Positions 5,804 to 6,947 of a stretch of DNA of 6,947 nt are shown piece by piece. The notes under the pieces are model-generated. The model saw nothing but the letters and a program-made list of their open reading frames with translations. It was not told where the DNA came from and made no database searches. The stretch comes from Candidatus Delongbacteria bacterium. Its GTDB lineage: Bacteria; UBA4055. The stretch lies in assembly GCA_013139625.1 (NCBI GenBank), contig WTAK01000006.1:1-6947 (forward strand), written 5' to 3'. The position numbers and the translations under genes are program-made. Numbering within the stretch: position 1 is the first letter of the stretch; each line of letters starts with the position of its first letter.

Positions 5804-6685
5804 TTACTTTTTATCTAAAATATTTTTTATGATTTCTTTATCAAAATTATAAGATTTATTGCAATAATGACATTTAACTTCTACGGCTTCTTCATTATTA
5901 TATATATCTTCCAACTCTTCTTTATTCAAAAGATTCAGACTTTGTTTCATTTTTAATTCTGTGCATCCACATTTATATTGAGCACTTACTTCATCTGTAA
6001 ATTTTAGATCAAAATCCTTTAAGATCATCTCTGAAATTATTTTTTTAATGGAATATCCCATATCCATTACATCTGTCATATTTGGGAATTTAGCTAAATT
6101 ATTTTCGATCTTTACTATAACCTCTTCAGGTGTATCCGGCATTAATTGTATCATAAATCCACCTGACTGCAGAACGCTTCCATCAGGGTTGATGAGAACT
6201 CCGAGTCCGACCGATGAAGGAATTTGTTCTGATTGAGCAAAATAGTATGTAAGATCTTGAGCTATAGTTCCATATACTAACTCTACCTGTCCGGTGTATG
6301 TAGTTTTCATTCCTACATCTTTGATAACACTGAGCATTCCTTTTCCTAGTGCTTCTTTCACATTAAAATCTCTCCGACCTTCAGTCAGTGGCAACTCTAC
6401 TTGAGGATTGTAAACATATCCTTTCACATCACCTTTATTATTTGCAGTTACAACCGCTCCTTTTACAGGACCATCGCCTTTCACTTTGATAGTAATACTT
6501 CCAGCATCAGCTTTATTATCTACACCCAGCATTAATACACCGTTAAGCATTCTTCCAAATAGCACAGTGTTCGTCATTGATAAATTATGCATTTCCGATA
6601 CTTCTTTAGTAAGCTCTGTAGAATCAACTATGAAGAATCTTATATATTTATCTTCTGTGATTCCTCTTATTATCTTGTCAGCCAT
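5804..6685 (-). CDS. hslO: Redox-regulated chaperone Hsp33
   Basis: Hsp33 is a cytoplasmic holdase chaperone activated when oxidants, together with unfolding conditions, oxidise its zinc-binding cysteines. At 293 residues it matches the family length (about 290). The N-terminal domain contains VLFGRMLNGVLMLG and KVKGDGPVKGAVVTANNKGD, then GYVYNP and GKGMLSVIKDVG. The middle carries QSEQIPSSVGLGVLINPDGS and GGFMIQLMP. The redox switch is complete: CGC (Cys239, Cys241), 30 residues, then CHYC (Cys272, Cys275), fitting the CXC-X27-32-CXXC rule. The start at 6685 has GAGGAG upstream, inside the 3' end of the YitT-family gene. Stop and start are separated by a single base (TAA-T-ATG), so translation is probably coupled. 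No clear terminator follows; the structured element at 5624-5779 lies downstream. Confidence 0.97.
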   Translation of the reverse strand: MADKIIRGITEDKYIRFFIVDSTELTKEVSEMHNLSMTNTVLFGRMLNGVLMLGVDNKADAGSITIKVKGDGPVKGAVVTANNKGDVKGYVYNPQVELPLTEGRRDFNVKEALGKGMLSVIKDVGMKTTYTGQVELVYGTIAQDLTYYFAQSEQIPSSVGLGVLINPDGSVLQSGGFMIQLMPDTPEEVIVKIENNLAKFPNMTDVMDMGYSIKKIISEMILKDFDLKFTDEVSAQYKCGCTELKMKQSLNLLNKEELEDIYNNEEAVEVKCHYCNKSYNFDKEIIKNILDKK

Positions 6686-6686
6686 A

Positions 6687-6947
6687 TTATATCTCCTCGA
6701 AAGACTTAAATCCCTCTCCCCTTACATCACGTATGTCTAGTATTGTCATAAATGCCTCCGGATCAATTTCTTTAACATAGTATTGAAGAGCAACAAGCTC
6801 TCTTCTGTTTACCGCTGTAAATATAATCTTTTTTTCATTATTATTCAACATACCAGATCCATGAAAATATGTACCGCCTCTATTTAAAGAATTCTTTATC
6901 TTATCTGCAATTTCCTGATATTTTTCAGAGATTATCAAAGCTCCTTT
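6687..6947 (-). CDS. YitT-family membrane protein, C-terminal DUF2179 domain (runs off the right edge)
   Basis: Eighty-six codons are visible and the frame is open to the window edge. The product reads KGALIISEKYQEIADKIKNS, then GGTYFHGSGMLNNNEKKIIF, TAVNRRELVALQYYVKEIDP and EAFMTILDIRDVRGEGFK. This is the soluble DUF2179 domain that ends YitT/UPF0750 proteins, which carry several membrane helices upstream, outside this window. Their molecular function is unknown. The TTG at 6938-6936, preceded by AAAGGAG, looks like a start but falls inside the conserved family stretch G-A-L-I-I-S, so I take the gene as 5'-truncated by the window. It overlaps the hslO ribosome site and forms an operon with hslO. 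Confidence 0.9.
   Translation of the reverse strand, partial: KGALIISEKYQEIADKIKNSLNRGGTYFHGSGMLNNNEKKIIFTAVNRRELVALQYYVKEIDPEAFMTILDIRDVRGEGFKSFEEI

Noticed and set aside
6048..6740. Plus-strand open frames under hslO and its upstream neighbour
   Set aside because: They are antisense to a complete, well-recognised Hsp33 and lack family signatures.
6936..6938. TTG as the true start of a small 83-residue gene, with AAAGGAG as its ribosome site
   Set aside because: The residues before it (K-G-A) continue the conserved G-A-L-I-I-S stretch of the DUF2179 domain and the frame stays open to the edge, so it is an internal codon.

Overview
The window is an AT-rich, gene-dense stretch of bacterial chromosome. 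It holds eight complete genes, two genes cut by the window edges and one unusual structured intergenic element. Lineage cannot be fixed from the sequence. It has a dedicated GlnRS, a Gram-negative-style lipoprotein, canonical sigma70-type promoters (TTGxxx, 17 bp, TATATT) and strong AGGAGG-type ribosome sites. It also has families common in Firmicutes and other anaerobes (YitT/DUF2179, DUF2089, DUF4097 with a SHOCT-like tail). This suggests an AT-rich, probably anaerobic bacterium, possibly from a little-studied phylum, but that is inference.

Layout. Positions 1-674 (minus) hold the N-terminal 224 codons of glutaminyl-tRNA synthetase. A compact divergent promoter region (675-840) separates it from tyrosyl-tRNA synthetase (841-2064, plus). 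A small ankyrin-repeat lipoprotein (2087-2686, plus) follows tyrS 22 bp downstream. A four-helix membrane protein with a TTG start (2723-3184, minus) converges on it.

Positions 3294-5551 (minus) form a clearly delimited operon. It has a strong promoter at 5523-5551 and a rho-independent terminator at 3284-3313. In order its genes encode a DUF2089 zinc-ribbon/HTH protein, a DUF4097 beta-repeat protein, a small membrane protein and a 138-residue SHOCT-like protein. Three of the four carry the same short two-helix module, and the membrane protein's tail shares a 'SAD' beta-strand motif with the fourth. This points to a set of interacting parts, most plausibly an envelope-stress or membrane-monitoring module related to the YvlB/LiaG type. 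It is the best candidate here for an under-described system.

Positions 5624-5779 hold a repeat-like element that looks richer in GC than its surroundings. It is bounded by 16-bp perfect inverted repeats and contains several hairpins. On its right, 5804-6947 (minus) carries hslO (redox chaperone Hsp33) translationally coupled to the 3' end of a YitT-family membrane protein gene that runs off the window.
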